From contig NZ_JAIUKZ010000006.1 in the NCBI RefSeq assembly GCF_020165985.1, forward strand, positions 62,001 to 126,000: a stretch of 64,000 bases of DNA. Reading direction: 5' to 3'. This DNA comes from Bacillus sp. RAR_GA_16. GTDB taxonomy: Bacteria > Bacillota > Bacilli > Bacillales > Guptibacillaceae. The translations under genes and the position numbers were made by a program. The notes below the pieces were generated by a model, which did no database searches, was not told the origin of the DNA, and was given only the letters and a program-made list of their open reading frames with translations. Below, one piece after another: positions 27,678-36,282 of the stretch. How positions within the stretch are numbered: the first letter of the stretch is position 1; each line of letters opens with the position of its first letter.

Positions 27678-28667
27678 ATGGCCACAATTGCTGACGTCGC
27701 AAGCTACACAGGATTATCACGGGCAACAGTATCACGGGTTATCAATGATTATCCACACGTCTCAAAGGACAAGCGCGAATTAGTTCATGAGGCGATGAAG
27801 GAACTGGGGTATTTTCCGAACACCTCTGCTCGAAATTTACGAAATCGGAGAACGAACCTTGTCGCGGTATTGATTCCAAGACTAACCAATCCATTTTTTA
27901 CACTAATTTTAGATGGCATTGAGGAAGTGGCTGAAGAAAATGGTTTTCAGCTCATTATTTGCCAGACCAAATCAAGTAAAAAAAAGGAACTTGAATTTCT
28001 CAATCTCTTGCAAACGAAGCAAGTTGATGGTGTCATCTTCACTTCAATTGAAAATGACTGGGAAGAAATTCAGCCGTATACCGCACATGGACCAATTGTT
28101 TTGTGTAATGAATATCATCATGATGCAACCGTACCGATGGTTCGATTAAACCAGGTTCAGGGGAGTTATTTAGGAACAAAGCATCTGATTGAGCGAGGAC
28201 ATCAGCGACTTGGTTATTGTATGGGATCGACTAGCGGACTATCTAATGATCGTCGCAAAGGGTTCTTTCAAGCAGTTCATGAAGCTGGTCTAGAAGTGAA
28301 ATCAGAGTGGATCTTCCATGATACATATACAATGGAGGATGGTATTAAAACATTTAACAAAATTTTATCGTTACCAGAACGACCGACAGCCATCTTTACT
28401 GGTGGGGATGAAGTAGCGGCAGCAATGGTGAAGGAAGCGAAGCGAAATGGGTTGGATGTTCCGGGTGACATGGCGATACTCGGATTTGATGATCAGCCTA
28501 TTGCAAGTATGATCGAACCAGAGCTAACGACCATTTATCAACCGGGTGCCGAAATTGGCGGTCGTGCCATGATTATTTTTATGGATTGTTTAAAAGGAAA
28601 GCGCGATCGTGTTAGTCAGAGCGTCATGGAGTTACCATTATCACTCGTGATTCGTAAGTCGACTTAG
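27678..28667 (+). CDS. LacI/GalR-family transcriptional regulator
   Basis: 329-residue regulator. The N-terminal LacI helix-turn-helix is clear (ATIADVASYTGLSRATVSRV, residues 2-21, then a hinge near 50-60), followed by a periplasmic-binding-protein-like effector domain with GFDDQPIASMIEPELTTI near residue 273. It probably represses the adjacent transporter and catabolic operon until a sugar binds. Its likely operators are the palindromes at 27605 and 28696. RBS GAGGAGG precedes the ATG. Confidence 0.92.
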   Translation: MATIADVASYTGLSRATVSRVINDYPHVSKDKRELVHEAMKELGYFPNTSARNLRNRRTNLVAVLIPRLTNPFFTLILDGIEEVAEENGFQLIICQTKSSKKKELEFLNLLQTKQVDGVIFTSIENDWEEIQPYTAHGPIVLCNEYHHDATVPMVRLNQVQGSYLGTKHLIERGHQRLGYCMGSTSGLSNDRRKGFFQAVHEAGLEVKSEWIFHDTYTMEDGIKTFNKILSLPERPTAIFTGGDEVAAAMVKEAKRNGLDVPGDMAILGFDDQPIASMIEPELTTIYQPGAEIGGRAMIIFMDCLKGKRDRVSQSVMELPLSLVIRKST

Positions 28668-28677
28668 CTTACGAATA

Positions 28678-28692
28678 ATGTAAGCGCTATCT
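28678..28692 (+). promoter_or_regulatory. cre site (CcpA) before the ABC transporter operon
   Basis: ATGTAAGCGCTATCT matches the consensus WTGNAANCGNWNNCW at every fixed position. It predicts carbon catabolite repression of the island operon. Confidence 0.72.
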
Positions 28693-28695
28693 TTA

Positions 28696-28730
28696 TTGAA
28701 ATCGATTTCAAAATTGGTATCGATTTCAAC
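28696..28730. promoter_or_regulatory. paired LacI-family operators before the ABC operon
   Basis: TTGAAATCGATTTCAA (28696-28711) is a perfect 16-bp palindrome. A second, imperfect copy, TGGTATCGATTTCAAC, follows at 28715-28730. Both share the core of the 27605 operator. Confidence 0.75.
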
Positions 28731-28753
28731 AAAATTAAGGGGGATTTTTTATA

Positions 28754-30067
28754 ATGCGAATATTGAAGAATAGTAAACTACTTTTTATCGTTTTGGCTCT
28801 TATTCTTGTTCTATCTGCATGTTCTTCAAATAATTCTTCAAGTAATTCAAGCAACAATTCTGGTGATGAAAAGGCGAGCTCAGGTGACGGAGAAAAAGTA
28901 AAACTCGTTTATGCGCGTGGTAAAGATGCAACTGGTGCAACTGATGTCATGGTTGAAGAATTTATGAAGCAAAATCCAAACATTGAAATTGAGTTCCGTG
29001 AAATGCCAACAGACACAGGCGCACAGCACGATGCTTATGTCACGATGCTAAACGCAGAATCCTCTGAAATCGATGTGTTTGATATCGATGTCGTCTGGCC
29101 GGCAGAATTTGCTCAAGCTGGATATGTTCTTCCTCTTGATCGTTTTATTGAAAAAGACGGAGTAAACATGGATGACTATAACCAGGGTCCAGTGACAGCT
29201 GCAACGTTTAACGGTAAGCAGTGGGCAATGCCGAAATTTATTGATGCTGGCATGCTTTTCTATCGCTCAGATTTAGTATCTGAAGCTCCAAAAACATGGG
29301 ATGACTTGATGTCTCAGGCTTCTGAACTAAAAGGTCAGGAAGGCACGAAATTTGGTTACTTAATGCAAGCGAAGCAATATGAAGGTCTTGTGTGTAACGC
29401 AGTTGAATTTGTCGCTTCATACGGTGGGGCTTTTATTGATGAGAATGGCGAAGTCGTGGTCAATAGTCCTGAAGCTATTAAGGGGATTAGCAAGCTTGTT
29501 GAAGTTGCCAATTCTGATTTCGTACCAGGTAACATCAATACGTTTACTGAAGTAGAATCTCACACGGCATTTATTGAAGGACAGGCTCCATTTATTCGTA
29601 ACTGGCCTTATCAGTATGCTCTTGCGAATGATGAAGAGCAGTCAAAAATCGTAGGGAATGTAGAAGTGGCCCCTCTTCCTGAAGGTGATGCAGGCTCAGC
29701 GGCAGCACTTGGTGGCTGGATGGGTGCAATCAATAAGTTCTCTGAACATCCACAGGAATCATGGGAATTCTTGAAATTTATGACTGGTCAAGAAGGTCAG
29801 AAGATTGATGCGATTGAAGGATCTCATGCACCAACACTGCCAGCACTTTATGATGATAAAGAAATTATCGACGCCAATCCTTTCTTTGGAGAAGAAGGAT
29901 TCCAAACAGCACTTGAAGCAGCTGTTTCACGTCCTGTAGCTCCAAACTACCCTGAAATCTCTGAAATCATTCAAATCCACGTATCTAAGGCGATCGCAGG
30001 AGAAGAAACTCCTGAAGAAGCTGTAGCTGCAATGGAAAAAGAAATGAATGAAAAGCTAGAAAAATAA
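28754..30067 (+). CDS. ABC sugar-binding lipoprotein (CUT1)
   Basis: 437-residue extracellular solute-binding protein of family 1. The signal peptide ends in the lipobox LSAC (Cys23), followed by a Ser/Asn-rich linker that holds the protein off the membrane. The mature part has the typical PTDTGAQHDAYVTMLNAES and FDIDVVWPAEFAQAG segments seen in trehalose/maltose-type binding proteins. It leads a polycistronic unit of importer and catabolic genes. The disaccharide-type substrate is inferred from the neighbours. Confidence 0.9.
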   Translation: MRILKNSKLLFIVLALILVLSACSSNNSSSNSSNNSGDEKASSGDGEKVKLVYARGKDATGATDVMVEEFMKQNPNIEIEFREMPTDTGAQHDAYVTMLNAESSEIDVFDIDVVWPAEFAQAGYVLPLDRFIEKDGVNMDDYNQGPVTAATFNGKQWAMPKFIDAGMLFYRSDLVSEAPKTWDDLMSQASELKGQEGTKFGYLMQAKQYEGLVCNAVEFVASYGGAFIDENGEVVVNSPEAIKGISKLVEVANSDFVPGNINTFTEVESHTAFIEGQAPFIRNWPYQYALANDEEQSKIVGNVEVAPLPEGDAGSAAALGGWMGAINKFSEHPQESWEFLKFMTGQEGQKIDAIEGSHAPTLPALYDDKEIIDANPFFGEEGFQTALEAAVSRPVAPNYPEISEIIQIHVSKAIAGEETPEEAVAAMEKEMNEKLEK

Positions 30068-30198
30068 TTGAAAAGATCATTAGCCTTCAAGTAGAAGGCT
30101 AATGTCTTTCCTTCACGTAGAGCTGTTGAAGGATCAGAAAATGGTGTCTTTCCATTAAACCGGTTAGACACATTTTTCTATAAGAGAGGAGCGTTGGT

Positions 30199-31548
30199 AT
30201 GCAAACAGATATCGATCCTAAAGGGCCTATTAAAGTAGACAAACAGCCAAAAAAGAAGAAAAAGAAAAATGACACGGTTGTTGGGTATCTACTCGTTGCA
30301 CCTGCACTTATTTTAATTTTAGCCATTTCCATTTGGCCGGTTTTTCAATCCTTTTATTTCAGTCTCTTTGATCTTCGATTAAACGAACCAACTAAATCAG
30401 AAGTACATCTCAATTATCAAATCGATCTCGATCGGTACTTGCAAAACTACCCTTTCTTGGTCGGAGCCATTAATTCTGAAATTGATAAAGGAAACTCAAG
30501 CGAAGAGCTAACAGAAATGAAGGTAACGCTTGAAAATCTTGATGCAAGTATCAGAGAGAATCCGAAAGCAGAAGAAAATTACGATGTCATTAATGCGAAA
30601 CTTGATAGCTTTGAAAAAGTTCCAGACGATATGAAATACGTTGAAATCGATGAAAGTGTCGCAAAGGATTTTACGTCTTCTGTTAAAGCCATCAACAACG
30701 ACTTAATGACAATCAATGAAAATGGAGAGTTGGAAAAGGGAGATAAAATTGTTGGTTTATCCTCTGCTCTTACTGAAATTGTCGTCGAGCCAAACTTCAT
30801 CGGATTTGACCATTACAAAGATAACTTAACCGATCAGAGGATGTGGAAATCACTGTGGAATACAACGGTATTTACCTTCATATCGGTACTTGCTGAGCTT
30901 ATTCTAGGTCTTGCGATTGCGTTACTAATTAACAAAGCTTTCTTAGGAAGAGGATTAATTCGAGCGAGTATCCTTATTCCATGGGCGATTCCAACAGCTG
31001 TTGCAGCCCTCATGTGGAAGTTCCTATATGATGGTCAGAATGGTATTGTAGCGAAGCTCTTTGAAGATGTAGGCATCATTGATCGCATGGCCATGCTCCT
31101 TACGACAGACACAGGCGCCATGTTCTCAGTTATTTTTGCTGATGTATGGAAAACGACACCTTATATGGCGCTCCTTTTATTAGCTGGTCTGCAAACGATT
31201 CCATCTTCTCTTTACGAAGCAGCTTCAATTGACGGAGCGAATAAGTGGAAGCAGTTCGTCACGATAACATTACCGCTACTGAAAACGAGTCTTCTCGTTG
31301 CGCTTTTATTTCGTACCCTTGATGCTTTCCGCGTCTTCGACTTAATCTTCGTATTAACAGGCGGAGGCCCAGCTAACTCAACGGAAACTATTTCAATGCT
31401 AGCTTATACCATCATGTTTAAGCAAACAAATTTTGGTGAAGGTTCAGCCATTGCTGTTGTTGTGTTTATCTGTGTAGCGATTATCTCAGGGATCTTCATC
31501 AAATTGCTTGGTGCTGAATTAATAAACGATGGTTCTGGAAAGAAATGA
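30199..31548 (+). CDS. ABC sugar permease, MalF-like with large extracellular insertion
   Basis: 449-residue permease, far longer than the usual 290-310. The first membrane helix is at about residues 27-57. A hydrophilic, helix-rich insertion of about 130 residues (roughly 68-198) comes before the conserved GFDHYKDNL and the remaining helices. The ATPase-contact EAA loop EAASIDGANKWKQF begins at residue 340. The insertion recalls the P2 loop of E. coli MalF, which contacts the binding protein. A basic KKKKKK stretch lies at the N terminus. Confidence 0.9.
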   Translation: MQTDIDPKGPIKVDKQPKKKKKKNDTVVGYLLVAPALILILAISIWPVFQSFYFSLFDLRLNEPTKSEVHLNYQIDLDRYLQNYPFLVGAINSEIDKGNSSEELTEMKVTLENLDASIRENPKAEENYDVINAKLDSFEKVPDDMKYVEIDESVAKDFTSSVKAINNDLMTINENGELEKGDKIVGLSSALTEIVVEPNFIGFDHYKDNLTDQRMWKSLWNTTVFTFISVLAELILGLAIALLINKAFLGRGLIRASILIPWAIPTAVAALMWKFLYDGQNGIVAKLFEDVGIIDRMAMLLTTDTGAMFSVIFADVWKTTPYMALLLLAGLQTIPSSLYEAASIDGANKWKQFVTITLPLLKTSLLVALLFRTLDAFRVFDLIFVLTGGGPANSTETISMLAYTIMFKQTNFGEGSAIAVVVFICVAIISGIFIKLLGAELINDGSGKK

Positions 31549-31584
31549 GAATGTATTTTATCATAAAGAAGGAGGGTCAGCCAG

Positions 31585-32412
31585 ATGAATAAGAAAGCGG
31601 GACCGATGTTTTATGTTTTCCTAGTCGTGTTTGTCTTTGTCGTCATGTTTCCGTTTCTATGGATGCTTGCAAGCTCGATTAAACCGCTGTCCGAGCTTTT
31701 TGGAGATAAAGCGTTCAATCCTTTTACGAATAATCCTACCCTACAAAACTATGTATCCGTTTTCGTAGATTATCCTTTCATGCGATATCTTTGGAATAGT
31801 GCTGTGGTCGCAACAATCACAACCGTTTACACCGTTCTCGTTGCTTCATTCGCTGCCTATTCCATCGCTCGTCTGAACTTTAGAGGGAAATCGATTATTC
31901 TAGGTGTTGTGCTTTCTGTCTCGATGTTTCCACAGGTGGCGACAATTTCACCGATCTATATTTTTCTAAAAAATCTAGGACTTACAAATAGTTACCTTGG
32001 GTTAATCATTCCGTATACAACGATTACTCTTCCGTTATCCATCTGGATCCTTGTGACGTTTTTCCGTAAAATTCCGTTCGATTTGGAAGAAGCCGCAAAG
32101 ATCGATGGGGCTTCGCTATGGCAGACGTATTGGAAAGTCATTATGCCGCTTGCGGTGCCAGGCATTTTCACGACTGCTATTCTTGTCTTTATTGCCGCAT
32201 GGAATGAGTTCTTGTTTGCTCTTACGATTAACACAGCAGATAAGTTTAAAACGGTACCAGTCGGAATTGCGCTTTTCCAGGGTCAATATACGATTCCATG
32301 GGGAGAGATTTCAGCAGCGACTGTCGTTGTAACGGTTCCGCTCGTCATTATGGTACTGATTTTCCAAAGAAGAATTGTATCAGGTTTAACATCAGGTTCA
32401 GTAAAAGAATAG
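31585..32412 (+). CDS. ABC sugar permease, MalG-like
   Basis: 275-residue inner-membrane permease of the CUT1 family with six predicted helices. The EAA loop reads LEEAAKIDGASLWQTYWKV. It pairs with the preceding permease to form the channel. RBS AAGGAGGG precedes the ATG. No ATPase gene is present in the operon, so the importer must use one encoded elsewhere. Confidence 0.93.
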   Translation: MNKKAGPMFYVFLVVFVFVVMFPFLWMLASSIKPLSELFGDKAFNPFTNNPTLQNYVSVFVDYPFMRYLWNSAVVATITTVYTVLVASFAAYSIARLNFRGKSIILGVVLSVSMFPQVATISPIYIFLKNLGLTNSYLGLIIPYTTITLPLSIWILVTFFRKIPFDLEEAAKIDGASLWQTYWKVIMPLAVPGIFTTAILVFIAAWNEFLFALTINTADKFKTVPVGIALFQGQYTIPWGEISAATVVVTVPLVIMVLIFQRRIVSGLTSGSVKE

Positions 32413-32433
32413 ATCAAATAGGAGTGGATTTGA

Positions 32434-33153
32434 ATGCTTAACGTTACTGTATGGAATGAAAATCGTCATGAACAAAGCAGTGAAGAAGTAAGAAGCGTGT
32501 ATCCAAATGGGATTCACGGTGCGATTGCTGAATTTCTAAAAGAGGATTTTGAAGTGAAAACGGCCACTTTGGACGAACCTGAACATGGCTTATCTGAAGA
32601 AGTGCTGAATAACACTGACGTTCTTCTCTGGTGGGGACATATTGCTCACGAAGAAGTAGCTGATGAAATTGTCAATCGCGTTCATCAGCGTGTTCTAGAT
32701 GGAATGGGTCTTATCGTCCTTCATTCCGGTCACTTTTCGAAAATTTTCAAGAAGTTGATGGGGACAGGCTGTGATTTGAAATGGCGTGAAGCAGATGAGA
32801 AAGAAAGAATGTGGGTTGTTGATCCAACTCACCCAATTGCAGAAGGTCTTGGGGAAAAAATCGAGCTTGAGCGAGAAGAGATGTATGGGGAACATTTTGA
32901 TATCCCTGCACCAGATGAGCTTGTGTTTGTAAGCTGGTTTGAAGGCGGAGAGGTCTTTAGAAGCGGCTGTACATATAAGCGTGGGCAAGGAAAAGTCTTC
33001 TATTTTAGACCCGGTCACGAAACGTACCCAACTTATTACCACAAAGAGATTCAACGTGTTATGAAAAATGCGGTTGCCTGGGCTAAACCGACGACGATCC
33101 CAAAGCCAGTCTATGGAAATGCAAAACCGCTTGAAACCATCACGTCTAAATAA
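32434..33153 (+). CDS. ThuA-like protein
   Basis: 239-residue protein of the ThuA family (class I glutamine-amidotransferase-like fold). The [13 protein letters not shown] and [14 protein letters not shown] segments and the late [13 protein letters not shown] are characteristic. In Sinorhizobium and Agrobacterium ThuA acts with the dehydrogenase ThuB in trehalose breakdown through 3-keto sugars. Its place between an ABC importer and two Gfo/Idh/MocA dehydrogenases repeats that association. Confidence 0.86.
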   Translation: MLNVTVWNENRHEQSSEEVRSVYPNGIHGAIAEFLKEDFEVKTATLDEPEHGLSEEVLNNTDVLLWWGHIAHEEVADEIVNRVHQRVLDGMGLIVLHSGHFSKIFKKLMGTGCDLKWREADEKERMWVVDPTHPIAEGLGEKIELEREEMYGEHFDIPAPDELVFVSWFEGGEVFRSGCTYKRGQGKVFYFRPGHETYPTYYHKEIQRVMKNAVAWAKPTTIPKPVYGNAKPLETITSK

Positions 33154-33177
33154 GAGATTGATAGAGGAGGAGAAACC

Positions 33178-34206
33178 ATGAATGAATTAAAAATTGGTGT
33201 AATCGGATGTGGGAGTATTGCGAAACACCGTCATTTACCAGAATACGCGGCAAACACACATATAAAAATTGTTGCGGTGTGTGATATTGTGAAAAAAAGA
33301 GCGGATGAAACGGCTGCTCTTTATGGCGCAAAAGCTTATGAAAGTTATGAAGAGTTGCTTCAAAATAGTGAGATTGATGCTGTAAGCGTTTGTACGCCAA
33401 ACTACCTTCATGCCCCGATTTCTATTGCTGCATTAAAAGCAGGAAAGCATGTGCTTTGTGAAAAACCAATGGCAACATCACGTGCAGATGCCGAAGAAAT
33501 GATTGAAACGGCTAGCACGAGTGGGAAGAAGTTAATGATTGCGCATAATCAACGATTCGTGCCATCTCATGCCAAAGCAAGGGAAATTCTAGCCAGCGGT
33601 GAAATCGGCAAAGTGTATAGCTTCCGAACCGCTTTTGGCCATCCAGGACCTGAAGGATGGAGTGTGGATGGTAAAGAGAGCTGGTTCTTTGAGAAAGATA
33701 AAGCGTTTATTGGAGCAATGGGAGATCTTGGCGTTCATAAGACAGACCTCATCCGCTACTTATTAAATGAAGAAATTGTCGAAGTTGGGTCATTTGTTGA
33801 AACAAGTGCGAAGGAATTTGCAACGGTTGATGATAATGCTGTTTGTATCCTAAAGTCTGAGAGCGGTATTATCGGAACGCTAGCTGCAAGCTGGGCCTAT
33901 ACAGCGAAGGAAGACAATTCAACGATTATCTATGCAGAGAAGGCGATCTTAAGACTTGAAGAGGATCCAGTGAATTCACTCGTTGTTCAACATCAGACAG
34001 GAGAAGTGGTGAAATATGAGCTCGGTGGGATTCAAACAAATGAAAGTGGCGGTCAATCGAGTTCACAGGTGATTGATCACTTTGTAGACAGCATTGTCCG
34101 AGACAAAGAGGTTCCTGTCAGTGGAACGGAGGGAATGAACTCGCTACAAGTAGTTTTAGCGGCATTAGAGTCGAACGAAACGAAGAAAATCATTAGCCTG
34201 AGGTGA
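33178..34206 (+). CDS. Gfo/Idh/MocA-family dehydrogenase (first copy)
   Basis: 342-residue NAD(P)-dependent sugar or inositol dehydrogenase. The Rossmann motif GVIGCGSIAKHRH is at residues 8-20 and the family signature CEKPMA is near residue 97. The catalytic-region GDLGVHKTDL is near 182. ThuB-type enzymes of this family oxidise C3 of disaccharides; which position is oxidised here is unknown. It is directly followed (4 bases) by a second paralogue. Confidence 0.9.
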   Translation: MNELKIGVIGCGSIAKHRHLPEYAANTHIKIVAVCDIVKKRADETAALYGAKAYESYEELLQNSEIDAVSVCTPNYLHAPISIAALKAGKHVLCEKPMATSRADAEEMIETASTSGKKLMIAHNQRFVPSHAKAREILASGEIGKVYSFRTAFGHPGPEGWSVDGKESWFFEKDKAFIGAMGDLGVHKTDLIRYLLNEEIVEVGSFVETSAKEFATVDDNAVCILKSESGIIGTLAASWAYTAKEDNSTIIYAEKAILRLEEDPVNSLVVQHQTGEVVKYELGGIQTNESGGQSSSQVIDHFVDSIVRDKEVPVSGTEGMNSLQVVLAALESNETKKIISLR

Positions 34207-34210
34207 TCAA

Positions 34211-35251
34211 GTGAAGAAATTACGTATGGGGATTATCGGGTCTGGCGGCATTGCCCAGTCCCGTCACATCCCAGCGTACCAACAACTCTCTGAACAAGTA
34301 GAGTTGTTTGGTGTTTATGACGTCGATTATGAGAAAGCAAAGCAAGCTGCTCTCGTGTTTGCGATTCCGAATGTCTATGAAGATGTTCAAGCTCTGTTTA
34401 AAGAAGTAGATGCTGTTACGATTTGCACTCCGAATAAGTTTCATGCTGACCTTGCAGAACAGGCGTTACTTGCTGGCGTTCATGTTCTCTGTGAGAAGCC
34501 GATGGCGATGACGGTAGAAGAATGTGATCGGATGATCGCAGCTGAGGAATCCTCAGGAAAAATTCTATCGATTGCCTATCACTATCGTTTTATGAAAGAG
34601 CCACGTGCCGCACGTCAGCTTATTCAAGAGAATGAAATTGGCGATCCAATGGTCGCAAGAGTGCAAGCTCTCAGGCGCAGAAAAGTTCCTGGGTGGGGTG
34701 TGTTTACGAATAAGCAGCTTCAAGGCGGTGGCAGTTTAATCGACTACGGCTGTCATTTCCTGGATTTAAGCATGTGGTTGATGGGAAATGCAAAGCCAGT
34801 TGAAGTCACTGGTACAACCTATAATCGCCTTAGTAAAACCCCTTCACAGGTCAACCAGTGGGGAACATTTGATCATGAAACATTCAATGTGGATGATCAT
34901 GTAACAGCTTACATTCGATTTGATAATAATGTCTCTATGCTGTTTGAAACATCCTGGTCTGCAAACATTGCAGAGGACAAAGAAGCAGTGAGTATTTCTG
35001 GAAGCGATGGAGGGATTGATGTCTTTCCATTTCAATTAAATAAAGCACAGCATGGCATGCTTCTAAACACAAGCAGTCAATGGACGCCGGGAGAGGAAGA
35101 TCCGGGATTACCTCAAGCAGCAAATTTCGTTAACAGCTGTCTAGGACTTGAACAACCAGTTGTAAAATCAGAAGAGGCGAGACGCGTATCTCAGGTAATT
35201 GAAGCCATTTATGAAAGCTGTTCCACTGGTCGAAGCATTCGACTTGATTAA
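34211..35251 (+). CDS. Gfo/Idh/MocA-family dehydrogenase (second copy)
   Basis: 346-residue paralogue of the preceding enzyme. It shows GIIGSGGIAQSRH near the N terminus, CEKPMAM near residue 95 and DYGCHFLDLSMWL near 180, with the HxxD/GxHxxD-type catalytic region. The two copies are clearly diverged, so they probably act on different intermediates or in opposite directions (oxidation, then reduction). RBS GAGGTGATC overlaps the end of the previous gene. Confidence 0.9.
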   Translation: MKKLRMGIIGSGGIAQSRHIPAYQQLSEQVELFGVYDVDYEKAKQAALVFAIPNVYEDVQALFKEVDAVTICTPNKFHADLAEQALLAGVHVLCEKPMAMTVEECDRMIAAEESSGKILSIAYHYRFMKEPRAARQLIQENEIGDPMVARVQALRRRKVPGWGVFTNKQLQGGGSLIDYGCHFLDLSMWLMGNAKPVEVTGTTYNRLSKTPSQVNQWGTFDHETFNVDDHVTAYIRFDNNVSMLFETSWSANIAEDKEAVSISGSDGGIDVFPFQLNKAQHGMLLNTSSQWTPGEEDPGLPQAANFVNSCLGLEQPVVKSEEARRVSQVIEAIYESCSTGRSIRLD

Positions 35252-35269
35252 AAACGTAGGAGTGATCAT

Positions 35270-36238
35270 ATGAAACTAGGTGTATTTACTGTTCTATTTT
35301 CAGATAAATCATTTGAAGAGATGCTTGATCATGCGAAAGCGTCTGGACTAAAAGCGGTCGAAATTGGTACGGGAGGCTATCCAGGTGATGCGCATTGCAA
35401 TCTGGATGAACTGCTAGAAAGCGAAGAAAAACGAGCTGAATATCTTGATAAAGTGCACGCAAGAGGACTTGAAATTAGTGCGTTTAGCTGTCACGGAAAT
35501 CCACTTTCTCCAGATAAGAAATTTGCGGAGGAATGCCATGACACGTTCGTTAAGACAGTTAAATTGGCATCAGCGATGAACGTTCCAGTGGTGAATACCT
35601 TCTCCGGCACACCAGGAGATAGTGAAGAGGCCAAAAATCCAAACTGGCCAGTCACGCCATGGCCGGCTGAATACTCAGATGTCCTAAAGTGGCAGTGGGA
35701 AGAAAAGCTTGTTCCTTATTGGAAAGAGTGGGGTCAGTTTGCGAAAGATTATAACGTGAAAATTGGTCTTGAGCTTCATGGTGGTTTCCTTGTTCACACA
35801 CCTTACACAATGCTGAAGCTTCGTGAATTAACGTGCGATGCTGTTGGAGCAAACCTTGATCCTAGTCACATGTGGTGGCAAGGAATTGATCCTGTCGCAG
35901 CCATAAAAATTCTTGGAAAAGAAAATGCGATTCATCATTTCCATGCCAAAGATACGTATATTGATCAAGATAATGTGAACATGCACGGTTTAACCGACAT
36001 GCAGCCATATGGCGAAGTCAAAACGCGTGCTTGGACGTTCCGCTCAGTCGGCTGTGGACACAGCAATCAAGAATGGTCCCATATGATGAGTGCGCTTCGT
36101 ACATATGGCTATGATCATGTTGTGAGTATTGAACATGAAGACCCACTTATGTCGATTAACGAAGGGTTCCAAACGGCGGTTAAGAACCTTCAGTCTGTCT
36201 TAATTGTTGAACAGCCAACTGAGATGTGGTGGGCTTAA
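35270..36238 (+). CDS. TIM-barrel sugar isomerase/epimerase
   Basis: 322-residue xylose-isomerase-like TIM-barrel protein. Metal-binding candidates lie in KIGLELHGGFLVH (Glu), GANLDPSHMWWQG (Asp and His), HHFHAKDTYID and VSIEHEDPLMS (Glu). This layout is common in enzymes that isomerise or cleave keto-sugars next to Gfo/Idh/MocA dehydrogenases. It is longer than and distinct from the 26796 protein. Last gene of the operon. Confidence 0.87.
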   Translation: MKLGVFTVLFSDKSFEEMLDHAKASGLKAVEIGTGGYPGDAHCNLDELLESEEKRAEYLDKVHARGLEISAFSCHGNPLSPDKKFAEECHDTFVKTVKLASAMNVPVVNTFSGTPGDSEEAKNPNWPVTPWPAEYSDVLKWQWEEKLVPYWKEWGQFAKDYNVKIGLELHGGFLVHTPYTMLKLRELTCDAVGANLDPSHMWWQGIDPVAAIKILGKENAIHHFHAKDTYIDQDNVNMHGLTDMQPYGEVKTRAWTFRSVGCGHSNQEWSHMMSALRTYGYDHVVSIEHEDPLMSINEGFQTAVKNLQSVLIVEQPTEMWWA

Positions 36239-36244
36239 ATACAA

Positions 36245-36277
36245 AGAAACCCCGATGCAATTAGCATCGGGGTTTCT
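36245..36277. terminator. bidirectional terminator at the end of the catabolic operon
   Basis: Perfect 14-bp stem (36245-36258 with 36264-36277) around a 5-base loop, shared with the convergent SDR gene. Confidence 0.88.
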
Positions 36278-36282
36278 GTCAC

